This document shows, in pieces, positions 8,047 through 16,038 of a stretch of DNA of 43,711 nucleotides; position 1 is the stretch's first letter, and each line of letters begins with the position of its first letter. The position numbers and the translations under genes are program-made. The notes under the pieces were generated by a model. It did not search any database, was not told where the DNA came from, and was given only the letters and a program-made list of their open reading frames with translations. The DNA comes from a bacterium BMS3Abin01 (GTDB lineage: Bacteria; Actinomycetota; Thermoleophilia; BMS3ABIN01), in assembly GCA_002897715.1 (NCBI GenBank), contig BDUA01000051.1, positions 1 to 43,711 on the forward strand. The letters run 5' to 3'.

Positions 8047-8910
8047 ATGAGCACTATATGCTATCCCAGTCAACCTACTAGCAGTGCGTCATACGGGCAC
8101 CATGTGGACGTCGGCCGCCTCAGCGAAAAGGAGCTGTTGACCGCATATTGCCGCCAGGGGGACTCCCGGGCACGCGACGAGTTGATACTGCGGTATCTAC
8201 CCCTTGTTTACGGCGTCTCCCGGCGCTACTGCCAGCGTGGTGAACAGCTGGAAGACCTGGTCCAGGTCGGTTGTATCGGTCTGATCAAGGCCATCGACAG
8301 GTTCGACCTGGACCGCGGCGTGGCCCTCTCCACTTACGCCACTCCCAATATCATCGGCGAGATAAAGCGTTATTTCCGCGACAAGGGCTGGGCGGTGAAG
8401 GTTCCTCGCGGCATGCTGGAGCTCAACATGAAGGTCGAGCAGGTGATGGGTGACCTGGCGGCGGATTTACACCATTCTCCTACAGTCCAGGAGTTGGCGG
8501 AAGCGGTGGAGGCGACGCCTGAGCAGGTGATGGAAGCGATCGAAGCCGGGCGCTCGCGCAATTCGTTCTCGCTGGATCATGCCCTGGGGTTCGGCGACGG
8601 CGACGAACAGAGGATGCCGCTGGAGACCATCGGCGATGATGATGAAGGTTTCGAAAAGGCGGAACTGCGTATAATCCTGGAGCCGGGGTTCGCGCGTCTG
8701 AGCGAGCGTGAGCGGCATATTCTTCATCAGAGGTTTTTCGAGGGCTTGACTCAATCGCAAATAGCGGCGAACATAGGTGTATCACAGATGCATGTATCCC
8801 GCCTGATACGGAGAGCTCTCGTCAAGGTGCACGCGGAGATTTCCAGGCGGGAAAGAAAGGAGTTTGTAAGACCGTTTGAAAAGTTTCGAGATCCGCTCAA
8901 GCTTCCGTGA
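8047..8910 (+). CDS. SigB/SigF-family alternative sigma factor
   Basis: 287 residues from the chosen start. Region 2 has ARDELILRYLPLVYGVSRRY, LEDLVQVGCIGLIKAIDRFD and STYATPNIIGEIKRYFRD. Region 3 has VPRGMLELNMKVEQVMGDL. Region 4 has LSERERHILHQRFFEGLTQS with the helix-turn-helix IAANIGVSQMHVSRLIRRAL. These match the SigB/F/G group. The track begins at 7906, but GGAGG at 8037-8041 sits 5 nt before the ATG at 8047 and the upstream extension is not sigma-like. No RsbW/RsbV-type regulators are adjacent. The 3' end overlaps the alaS start by 35 nt. Confidence 0.9.
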   Translation: MSTICYPSQPTSSASYGHHVDVGRLSEKELLTAYCRQGDSRARDELILRYLPLVYGVSRRYCQRGEQLEDLVQVGCIGLIKAIDRFDLDRGVALSTYATPNIIGEIKRYFRDKGWAVKVPRGMLELNMKVEQVMGDLAADLHHSPTVQELAEAVEATPEQVMEAIEAGRSRNSFSLDHALGFGDGDEQRMPLETIGDDDEGFEKAELRIILEPGFARLSERERHILHQRFFEGLTQSQIAANIGVSQMHVSRLIRRALVKVHAEISRRERKEFVRPFEKFRDPLKLP

Positions 8911-11497
8911 GTTTTTCACCGAGAATGGACACCAAAGCCGGCCCAGTTCGTCGCTGGTCCCAGCAGGGGACCCCAGCGTCCTGCTCACCACCGCCGGCAT
9001 GCAGCAGTTCAAGCCCTATTTCCTGGGCATAAAGGAACCGCCCCATCCGCGACTGACGACCTGTCAGAAGTGTTTTCGCACCACTGATATCGACCTGGTG
9101 GGCAAGACCGCCCGCCACCTTACCTTTTTCGAGATGCTGGGCAACTTCTCGTTCGGGGATTATTTCAAGGAGGGCGCCATCGATCTGGCCTGGCGTTATT
9201 CAACCGGGGTGCTGGGCCTGGATACGGACAGGATATGGGTGACGGTCTTCGAGGGCGATGACCAGGTGCCTGCCGATGACGAGGCGGGCAATGCCTGGGC
9301 GGCGGCGGGTGTGGCGGCCGAGCGCATCGTCCGCCTGCCGGCCGGCGAGAATTTCTGGTCGGCCGGTCCCACCGGCCCCTGCGGCCCCTGCACTGAACTT
9401 TACTTCGATTTGGGAGAAGATGCCGGTTGCGGCCAGGCGGGCTGCCGTCCCGGTTGCGACTGCGATCGCTTCGTGGAGTACTGGAACCTGGTCTTCATGC
9501 AGTTCAACCGTGACGACGCGGGTATTCTTACGCCGCTTCCCAGGCAGAACGTGGACACGGGCATGGGCCTGGAGAGGATCACGGCGGTGATGGAGGGAAA
9601 AATAAGCGTCTTTGAAACGGACCTGTTCTCGCCGCTGATAGACTTCGTATGTGAAGCCGCGGGAGTGGGATATGGAAAAGATGAACATACCGATCGCGCT
9701 ATCCGCGTGCTGGCGGACCATAGCCGGGCCATTGCCTTCCTCGTCAGCGCCGGTGTGTTCGCGGGCAACGAGGGCCGCAATTACGTGCTCAGGCGGGTGA
9801 TGCGGCGGGCCATCCAGGCCGCATCGACCCTGGGGATAGGCGGACCATTCCTGGCCGGCATGTGCGACAGGGTTATCGAGATCATGCATGACACCTACCC
9901 GGAGCTGGGGGAGAACCGCAAGATGATTGAGGACTCGGTCACGCAGGAGGAGGAGCGTTTCGGCCTGACACTGGAACAGGGCAATACCATCCTGGCGCGT
10001 GCTATAGAGGACGCCCGGTCATCGGGCGCCGGGGTCATCGAGGGGGAGGTGGCGTTCCGGCTGCATGATACCTACGGTTTCCCCTTCGACCTCACCAGCG
10101 AGATCATCCATGACGAGGGGCTGGAGGTGGATGAAGAGGGGTTCGACAGGCTCATGGAAGAACAGCGACAGCGGGCCCGGACCTCGATGAAGACGGTGGG
10201 CGCCGAGGAGCGTGAAGCGCTGGCCGAACTGGGGCACCACGCCAGGGTCAAGACCGAGTTCGCCGGTTACCGCAAGAACGAGTTGCACACATCCGTGGGC
10301 GACCTGCTGGAACTGGACAGCGGCCGCATAGCCGTCAAGCTGAGGGAGTCGCCTTTTTATGCCGAGTCCGGCGGCCAGGTCTCCGACTCCGGCTGGATAC
10401 ATACGGACGACGGCAAGGCGGTGGTGGTGGATGTGCTGGCGCTGGACGGCGATCAGGTCATCCTGGCCGAAGTGGAAGAGGGAAGGCTGGAGGCCGGTGC
10501 CCGCGCCAAGGCGATGATCAACCGCGTACGCCGTCACGCCATCGCCTGCAACCATACGGCGACCCACCTGTTGCAGCACGCGCTGAGGGGTCTGCTGGGG
10601 GAACAGGTGCGCCAGACCGGTTCCTTCGTGGGCCCGGAGAAGCTGCGTTTCGATTTCAGCCACGGCGGCGCTTTGAGCCGTGAGGATCTGTGCCTGCTGG
10701 AGGATATCGTAAACCGCAAGATCATTGAGAACCATCAGGTCAAGGCGTTCACCACTTCCATAGATTACGCGCGTGACATGGGCGCCATGGCTCTTTTCGA
10801 CGAGAAATACGGGGAGTTCGTCCGGGTCATCGAAGTGGGCGATTTCAGCCGGGAGCTGTGCGGCGGCACCCATGTGACGCAGACGGCCGAGATCGGCGCC
10901 TTCAAGATCCTGTCGGAGTCGAGCGTTGGCGCCAATATCCGACGCATCGAAGCCATAACGTCCAGGGAGGCCATCGATTACCTGCGGGGTCGGGACGCGG
11001 CCATCGAGGCGCTTTCGCGGAGGCTGAAGACGGAGCCGGAACGGCTGGAGGCGGTGATCGGGGAGATGGAGGAAGAGCTGGCTGGACTCAGGGCCATGGC
11101 CCGCGATGCCAGCCGGCAGAGGGTTGCCGGCGAGAGCCGCCAGCTGGCGGAGCAGGCTGATGACCTGGATGGCATAAAGGTCCTGGCGGCACAGGTGGAA
11201 ACCGGTTCACCGGAAGAGTTGATGGAGCTGTCCGACCACCTGAAGGAGCAGCTGGGACCGTCGGCCATCATGCTGGCCGCGGACCAGGAGGGGAAGGTGG
11301 TTATGGTCGCCAACTTCGCCGATCAGGCTGTGGACCGGGGAGCCCGGGCCGGTGATCTGATAAAGGAGATAGCCCCCGTAGTCGGTGGCAAGGGCGGCGG
11401 CAAGGCGACCATGGCCCGCGGCGGCGGCGGCGATGTGGCAAGCCTGGACCAGGCCCTGGACACGGCCCGCGAATGGTTCAAGCGGAAACTGGCGTAA
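8876..11497 (+). CDS. alaS: Alanyl-tRNA synthetase
   Basis: 873 residues, full length. It charges tRNA-Ala and edits mischarged Ser/Gly. The start is TTG at 8876: an in-frame TAA lies at 8867, AAAGGAG is ~13 nt upstream, and MKSFEIRSSFREFF is the canonical AlaRS N-terminus. Class II catalytic motifs are present (TTAGMQQFKPYF, FFEMLGNFSFGDYF, TGMGLERI). A Cys-rich insert (GCGQAGCRPGCDCDRF) lies in the aminoacylation domain. The editing-domain metal site is visible as HTATHLLQH and CGGTH. The C-terminal C-Ala/DHHA1 domain includes GGKGGGKATMARGGG. The gene begins inside the sigma gene, suggesting coupling. Confidence 0.97.
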   Translation: MKSFEIRSSFREFFTENGHQSRPSSSLVPAGDPSVLLTTAGMQQFKPYFLGIKEPPHPRLTTCQKCFRTTDIDLVGKTARHLTFFEMLGNFSFGDYFKEGAIDLAWRYSTGVLGLDTDRIWVTVFEGDDQVPADDEAGNAWAAAGVAAERIVRLPAGENFWSAGPTGPCGPCTELYFDLGEDAGCGQAGCRPGCDCDRFVEYWNLVFMQFNRDDAGILTPLPRQNVDTGMGLERITAVMEGKISVFETDLFSPLIDFVCEAAGVGYGKDEHTDRAIRVLADHSRAIAFLVSAGVFAGNEGRNYVLRRVMRRAIQAASTLGIGGPFLAGMCDRVIEIMHDTYPELGENRKMIEDSVTQEEERFGLTLEQGNTILARAIEDARSSGAGVIEGEVAFRLHDTYGFPFDLTSEIIHDEGLEVDEEGFDRLMEEQRQRARTSMKTVGAEEREALAELGHHARVKTEFAGYRKNELHTSVGDLLELDSGRIAVKLRESPFYAESGGQVSDSGWIHTDDGKAVVVDVLALDGDQVILAEVEEGRLEAGARAKAMINRVRRHAIACNHTATHLLQHALRGLLGEQVRQTGSFVGPEKLRFDFSHGGALSREDLCLLEDIVNRKIIENHQVKAFTTSIDYARDMGAMALFDEKYGEFVRVIEVGDFSRELCGGTHVTQTAEIGAFKILSESSVGANIRRIEAITSREAIDYLRGRDAAIEALSRRLKTEPERLEAVIGEMEEELAGLRAMARDASRQRVAGESRQLAEQADDLDGIKVLAAQVETGSPEELMELSDHLKEQLGPSAIMLAADQEGKVVMVANFADQAVDRGARAGDLIKEIAPVVGGKGGGKATMARGGGGDVASLDQALDTAREWFKRKLA

Positions 11498-11511
11498 ATA
11501 TATCACTCATC

Positions 11512-11949
11512 ATGCGTATCCTGGCACTAGACTACGGCCGCGTCCATACCGGTACCGCCATCAGCGATCCCACCGGAACGGTAGCGCGCCCCCTGGAAGA
11601 CGTTAGCGATGTGACGACGGAAGCCGGCCTGGAGAAGATAGCGGCGATAGCCAGGCGGGAAGGTGCCGCGCGCGTAGTGGTCGGCATGCCTGTGAGCCTT
11701 TCCGGCGAAACGGGACCGCAGGCCCGGGAGACCGGCCGTTTCCTGGAGTCATTGCGTCGCCTTCTTGATATCCCGGTTTCGTCATGGGACGAGCGTTTTA
11801 CCAGCAAGCTGGCGGCGGAGAAGGAACGGGATTCGTCCAGTTCCAGTCACAGCCTTGCCGCCTGCTACCTGCTTGAGAATTTTCTGGCGTCACGACAGTA
11901 CAAGAGCATGGCTGCGGACGAGGGCCGCGGTGAGGGCGGCCGCCGATGA
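11512..11949 (+). CDS. ruvX: RuvX/YqgF-family pre-16S rRNA nuclease
   Basis: 145 residues with an RNase H-like fold: MRILALDYGRVHTGTAISDP carries the first catalytic Asp, VVVGMPVSLSGETG the central strand, and VSSWDERFTSKLA the conserved DERFT motif. Members trim the 5' end of 16S rRNA or act as Holliday-junction resolvase-like enzymes. I moved the track start (11473) to ATG 11512, which gives the family's normal N-terminus just after the alaS stop; the Shine-Dalgarno is weak. The stop overlaps the mltG start by 4 nt (ATGA). The alaS-ruvX-mltG order is widespread in Gram-positive bacteria. Confidence 0.92.
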   Translation: MRILALDYGRVHTGTAISDPTGTVARPLEDVSDVTTEAGLEKIAAIARREGAARVVVGMPVSLSGETGPQARETGRFLESLRRLLDIPVSSWDERFTSKLAAEKERDSSSSSHSLAACYLLENFLASRQYKSMAADEGRGEGGRR

Positions 11950-12944
11950 GATCCTGTTTCAGGATCAGGCGCGCCGTGGCTCTGTCGCTGATTGCGGCGG
12001 CGCTGACGGTTCTTGTATCGGCCGCCGTGTTTTCCTGCGGCGGTGAGCGTCGCGGTGGAGAGGCCACCATCTACATCAGCCCCGGCAGCAGCACCGCTGA
12101 TATCGCTTCCCGGCTGGTGGATGAGGATGTGATCGATGACCAGAAGGAATTTCTCAAAAAGGCGGCTGAGATGGGCGTGGACCAGAAGCTCAAACCCGGT
12201 ACTTATCGCTTCACCCGGGGCGAACCGGTAGAAGGGATCCTCGCGAAGCTGGAACAGGGTGAACAGGCGCCGGAGGCGACGCTGACCATACCCGAGGGCT
12301 TCAGCATCAATGATATCGCCACGCTGGTAGCGGCAAGGACCAGTATAAGCAAACAGGAATATCTGCAGGCGACCATGGTGGGCGGGCGCCGGCTGCCCCT
12401 GAATGGTTCCTCGGACGCTGGCAACCTGGAGGGTTTGCTGTTTCCCAGCACCTATGACCTGGAGCCGGACATCACCGCCGGCCAGCTGGTCGATATGCAG
12501 CTCGAGGCTTTTTTCAGAAAAACCGGTGATGCCGGCTGGAGCAACGCCTCAGGTCTGGGTCTCACCCCGTACCAGGCGCTCATCGTGGCCTCCATGGTGG
12601 AGCGTGAAGCCAGGGTGCCCGAAGAGCGGCCGGTGGTCGCGGCGGTGATTTACAACCGTCTGGCGGAGGGCATGAAGCTGGAGGTGGACGCCACCGTGCA
12701 GTACGCCCTGGGATACTGGAAGACGGAGCTGACGCAGGCGGACCTGGAGACCGACTCGCCCTACAATACCCGGCTGTACGGCGGGCTGCCGCCGGGTCCC
12801 ATCTGTAATCCCGGCCTGGATGCCATCGAGGCGGCGCTCAACCCGGCAGACGTGGATTACCTGTATTATGTGGCCACCGGCGACGCCGAAGGACACCATT
12901 TCTTCACCCGCTCCTATGAAGAGTTCCTGGCGGCCGGGAACTAG
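11946..12944 (+). CDS. mltG: Endolytic murein transglycosylase (YceG/MltG)
   Basis: 332 residues. A short basic N-terminus and hydrophobic segment (~9-29) place it at the membrane. The segment ends VFSCGGE, an imperfect lipobox. A LysM-like region (~36-110) follows: ISPGSSTADIASRLVDEDVI and KLKPGTYRF. The YceG catalytic region has LEGLLFPSTYDL, the catalytic Glu in IVASMVEREA, and the late motifs YNTRLYGGLPPGPICNPG. MltG cleaves nascent glycan strands to set their length. The start ATG overlaps the ruvX stop. The gene ends just before a tandem repeat. Confidence 0.95.
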   Translation: MRSCFRIRRAVALSLIAAALTVLVSAAVFSCGGERRGGEATIYISPGSSTADIASRLVDEDVIDDQKEFLKKAAEMGVDQKLKPGTYRFTRGEPVEGILAKLEQGEQAPEATLTIPEGFSINDIATLVAARTSISKQEYLQATMVGGRRLPLNGSSDAGNLEGLLFPSTYDLEPDITAGQLVDMQLEAFFRKTGDAGWSNASGLGLTPYQALIVASMVEREARVPEERPVVAAVIYNRLAEGMKLEVDATVQYALGYWKTELTQADLETDSPYNTRLYGGLPPGPICNPGLDAIEAALNPADVDYLYYVATGDAEGHHFFTRSYEEFLAAGN

Positions 12945-12954
12945 TAGTACAAAC

Positions 12955-13076
12955 TGTCATCCCGAGCCGTCAACGTGTCACCCGGCCGTTTAACCTTGTC
13001 ATCCCGAGCCGTCAACGTGTCACCCGGCCGTTTAACCTTGTCATCCCGAGCCGTAGGCGAGGGATCTGCTTTTCCG
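12955..13076. repeat. 42-bp tandem repeat ending in a dispersed GTCATCCCGAGCC element
   Basis: Two full copies of a 42-nt unit (starting TGTCATCCCGAGCCGTCAAC, at 12955 and 12997) are followed at 13039 by a third start that continues as CGTAGGCGAGGGATCTGCTT. The third unit can fold as ATCCC-GA-GCC-GTA-GGC-GA-GGGAT, a stem with tandem G-A mismatches. A close relative lies at 39785. It sits between the convergent mltG and recO. Similar GTCATCC(C/T)GAGC intergenic repeats are known from several bacterial groups; comparison with them is from memory. Confidence 0.8.
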
Positions 13077-13090
13077 CCCTGCCTCCGCTC

Positions 13091-13819
13091 TCAGGGTTCC
13101 AGTCTCAGCTCACATCCCAGGTAAAAGCGGCACAGTTCGCGGATGCAAAGCCAGGTCTCATGGACGGCCTTTTCGCCGGCCTCCATCTGCGTGGCCTGTG
13201 ACAGGGGCTGTTCCAGAAGGACTCTCATCAGGCTGACAGTCTCCGGCGTGACGCTGAAAGCCTCACCCGGGCAACCGGGGCAGAGGACGCCACCGGTTGC
13301 GGCCGAGAACCGGCGCAGGTCTTCATCCCGGCCACAGACGGCGCAGCTGGCCAGGTGCGGCAGATACCCCGCCAGCAGCAACAGCTTAAGCTGAGCCCCC
13401 AGCGCCGGCGTCTTGAATGAGTGATCGTCGCCAGCGGCCGCCGCCGCCGTCTCCCGCAGATAATTGGCCAGGAGGTTGTAGGTCCGGGGACGGTGTTCCA
13501 GCTCCGGGATGGCCCGGCTGAACATGTCGATCACGGCGAGGCCGGCTTTCAGCGCCGCCGGGCGGTCGCGGATGACGGCATTGGTCTCGATGGTGTCGGC
13601 GCCGGTGAGCGTATGCAGGTTGCGGCCCTCGTAAAGCTGTGCCTGGATCCGCGAAAAGGGTTCCAGCCTGCCGCCGAAACGAGACTTTATCTTGCGCACG
13701 CCCTTGACAACCGTCGGCACCTTGCCGCGTTCGGCGGTAAGCAGCGAAACTACGCGGTCCGCTTCACCCAGCTTGTGACTGCCCAGGACGATGGCGTCGG
13801 TATTGTAAGTGCGGGGCAC
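13091..13819 (-). CDS. recO: DNA repair protein RecO
   Basis: 242 residues from GTG 13819, the usual RecO length. The N-terminal OB fold is visible (YNTDAIVLGSHKLGEADRVV, KVPTVVKGVRKIKSRFGG), then LEPFSRIQAQLYEGRNLHTL. The C-terminal part holds a zinc-type cluster (CAVCGRDEDLRRF ... GVLCPGC). RecO loads RecA with RecR/RecF in recombinational repair. The track start at 13879 would overlap the upstream gene and adds residues untypical of the family; the GTG follows the upstream stop by 4 nt. It appears to be the last gene of a minus-strand unit. Confidence 0.92.
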   Translation of the reverse strand: MPRTYNTDAIVLGSHKLGEADRVVSLLTAERGKVPTVVKGVRKIKSRFGGRLEPFSRIQAQLYEGRNLHTLTGADTIETNAVIRDRPAALKAGLAVIDMFSRAIPELEHRPRTYNLLANYLRETAAAAAGDDHSFKTPALGAQLKLLLLAGYLPHLASCAVCGRDEDLRRFSAATGGVLCPGCPGEAFSVTPETVSLMRVLLEQPLSQATQMEAGEKAVHETWLCIRELCRFYLGCELRLEP

Positions 13820-13823
13820 GGCA

Positions 13824-14192
13824 TCATCCCTGCTGGAACCGTGTGAATATGACCGTGCGGAAGCCCTTGTCGCCGGCACGGCGGGAGCAGGTTATGTACC
13901 AGTAGTAATAGATGGACTCGACATTCTCTCCTCCCGCCGACAGGTCACGCATCAGTTGCCGGGTCGGCTTGGATATCTCGCGCCACTTTCCCTCATGAAT
14001 GCAGCGATAGGCCTGCGCCGGTTCGAATGTGGCCACGTCCGGGTCGGGTCCGGCGGGTGTCTTGAAGACCATCACCAACTAGCTGCGAAAAAGGGCGTCA
14101 CGCGAAAGGACCATCAAGGATTTACCTCACCGGTTGTGTTCACGGTCCTGCCAGTCGTCATCGTTGATGCGCGGACAGTTGTATTCAGGCAT
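13824..14192 (-). pseudogene. Small conserved-looking gene interrupted by in-frame TGA and TAG
   Basis: The track lists only 84 residues (13824-14078, from TTG). Reading upstream in the same frame from an ATG at 14192 with AGGA 6 nt before it gives MPEYNCPRINDDDWQDREHN, then TGA, 15 more codons (GKSLMVLSRDALFRS), TAG, then LVMVFKTPAGPDPDVATFEP to the end. The N-terminal peptide reminds me of small conserved proteins beginning CPxIxDxDWxxxEHNW, so the whole may be one ~120-codon gene with two nonsense mutations. The 3' portion (RCIHEGKWREISKPTRQLM, IYYYWYITCSRR) is intact and may still be expressed. Function unknown. Confidence 0.5.
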
Positions 14193-15060
14193 TGTAGTCC
14201 TGCAGCCGGTAGACCGAGAAGGCCTTGCCGAACACCTCGTCTTTCTCGCCGGGAAGACTCACTATCTCCGCGGCACGACCGATCCCGGGGACCAGCCATA
14301 CGTAATCCCAGGTAGAGACGGAATCATTATCGCTGGTGGCCGTCACCCTGGTCTGCAGCAGGAAGGCATCGAATCGGCCGGCTGGTACCTCCAGGGTGTT
14401 ATAGGCGACGATGCGGTTCTCGGCGCGGATGTCGGTTACCCGGCCGTCTTCGGTCTGCTGGTAGATGTCAACCCACCGGTCGCCGACGGCGGCGGGGAAT
14501 ATCAGCGCGTGCGATGGCTGTGAGAAGACGACAAGGCGGTCGGCGCCGGCGTTGCCGTAGGAGAGCCAGGACTCAGCGTCCAGATCCTGGAAGATATATT
14601 TATCCTCCACCAGCGCCGGCTTCCAGGAAGACCTGACCACCATCGTAGCGTCGGGGAACCGGTCGGCATGAGGCGCGTCTGACTTGTCAACGGGAGCCAT
14701 GGTGAGGGTCAGGGCAGACGGTCCCCGGGTCAGGTCCCACGGGCCTTCCAGGTCGAAGTCCACCCGGGCGGGAGAACCGGTGGAGTTGGCGGCGAACACC
14801 AGCTTGGCACCGACCTCAAAGGGTAAGCTGGCGGCGTTGAGTACGGCGCCGGAGCCGACGGCGGCGCCGGCATTGACGAGAGGCGCCGGCTGGGCGACCG
14901 TATCGATGAGCGCCCTGTCCATGAGGTGTGATTCATCCTGTGTGCTCCCGCAATCGGATACCACCAGCACCAGCATGATGGAGAGGAGGATGACCAGGAC
15001 AGGCAGGCACACGGCTGTTATGGTGCGCGATGATGCTATCTTTTTCAATGAATTTCTCAT
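14185..15060 (-). CDS. Secreted or lipid-anchored hypothetical protein
   Basis: About 291 residues from ATG 15060; the track starts at GTG 15093. The N-terminus (RNSLKKIASSRTITAVCLPV ... LVVSDCGST) is a signal peptide with a lipobox-like cysteine, so an exported lipoprotein is likely. The rest is beta-rich with no catalytic motif visible. The segment LEVPAGRFDAFLLQTRV resembles the closing part of DUF3108-like periplasmic domains, but this is weak. It is divergently oriented from glyQ and lies upstream of the broken small gene and recO. The 14192 ATG of that gene overlaps its end by 8 nt. Confidence 0.7.
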   Translation of the reverse strand: MRNSLKKIASSRTITAVCLPVLVILLSIMLVLVVSDCGSTQDESHLMDRALIDTVAQPAPLVNAGAAVGSGAVLNAASLPFEVGAKLVFAANSTGSPARVDFDLEGPWDLTRGPSALTLTMAPVDKSDAPHADRFPDATMVVRSSWKPALVEDKYIFQDLDAESWLSYGNAGADRLVVFSQPSHALIFPAAVGDRWVDIYQQTEDGRVTDIRAENRIVAYNTLEVPAGRFDAFLLQTRVTATSDNDSVSTWDYVWLVPGIGRAAEIVSLPGEKDEVFGKAFSVYRLQDYNA

Positions 15061-15131
15061 TTTAACTATTCTATCATGCCGGCGGGAATACACTACTGCC
15101 GATATCCAGCTCCCGGGCGCCCGGCCCGCCC

Positions 15132-15160
15132 TTGTTAAAAAGCCCGCCGTCTTGTAATAT
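15132..15160 (+). promoter_or_regulatory. Sigma70-type promoter directly upstream of glyQ
   Basis: TTGTTA, a 17-nt spacer and TAATAT. The -10 ends 11 nt before the TTG start codon, so transcription would begin only ~5 nt upstream and the mRNA would be nearly leaderless. No Shine-Dalgarno is visible before the TTG, which agrees. Read from sequence; activity is inferred. Confidence 0.55.
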
Positions 15161-15171
15161 TACTCCCCGCT

Positions 15172-16038
15172 TTGAACCACTATCCCAGCTTTCAACAGAT
15201 CATACTAACCCTGCAGGAGTACTGGGCTGATCAGGGCTGCGTTCTGATGCAGCCATATCATACGGAAGTAGGGGCCGGTACGTTCAACCCCGCTACCTTT
15301 CTGCGGTGTCTGGATGGCAAACCCTGGCGCGCCGCCTATGTGGAACCCTGCATCCGGCCCGCGGATGGACGTTATGGCGAAAACCCCTACCGGCTGGCGC
15401 ATTATTATCAGTATCAGGTCATCCTCAAGCCGGCGCCGGCGGATGTGCAGGACCTCTACCTCGATTCCCTGGAACGGCTGGGAATCGACCTGGCGGCCCA
15501 TGACGTACGTTTCGTGGAAGACGACTGGGAGGGGCCGACCCTGGGCGCGTGGGGCCTGGGATGGGAGGTCTGGATAGACGGCATGGAGATTACCCAGTTC
15601 ACCTACTTCCAGCAGGTGGGCGGCATCGACCTGGACCCGGTGTCGGTGGAGCTGACCTACGGCCTGGAACGTATCGGCATGTACCTTCAGCAGAGGAACA
15701 GCGTCTACGATCTTCAATGGGCGGAGGGCGTGACCTACGGCGACGTCTATCGCGAGGGAGAGGTGCAGTGGTCGCGATACAATTTCGAGGTAGCCGATAC
15801 GGAGATGCTGCATAGCCATTTCATCGATTACGAACAGGAATGCGAACGCTGCCTGGCTGCCGATCTGCCCCTGGCGGCATATGACTACGTGCTCAAGTGC
15901 TCCCATACCTTCAACCTTCTCGATTCCCGTGGCGTGATCAGCGTTACCGACCGCACGGGCTACATCGCCCGCGTGAGGAACCTGGCCAGGCGCTGCGCCG
16001 AGATGTACCTGCACCATATGGCCGGGGGGGTGTCCTGA
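15172..16038 (+). CDS. glyQ: Glycyl-tRNA synthetase alpha subunit
   Basis: 288 residues, normal for the alpha chain of the alpha2-beta2 bacterial enzyme, which carries the class II catalytic site for glycine activation. Recognisable segments are [77 protein letters not shown] and [11 protein letters not shown]. The start is TTG at 15172, placed by family alignment because no Shine-Dalgarno is visible; the close promoter suggests leaderless translation. The stop overlaps the glyS start (TGATG). Confidence 0.96.
   Translation: MNHYPSFQQIILTLQEYWADQGCVLMQPYHTEVGAGTFNPATFLRCLDGKPWRAAYVEPCIRPADGRYGENPYRLAHYYQYQVILKPAPADVQDLYLDSLERLGIDLAAHDVRFVEDDWEGPTLGAWGLGWEVWIDGMEITQFTYFQQVGGIDLDPVSVELTYGLERIGMYLQQRNSVYDLQWAEGVTYGDVYREGEVQWSRYNFEVADTEMLHSHFIDYEQECERCLAADLPLAAYDYVLKCSHTFNLLDSRGVISVTDRTGYIARVRNLARRCAEMYLHHMAGGVS

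Noticed and set aside
10019-10873. 284-aa minus-strand ORF opposite alaS
   Set aside because: Same antisense shadow effect; no motifs and no ribosome site.
12955-13076. CRISPR-like array
   Set aside because: The period is a continuous 42-nt tandem repeat without variable spacers and only two full copies.
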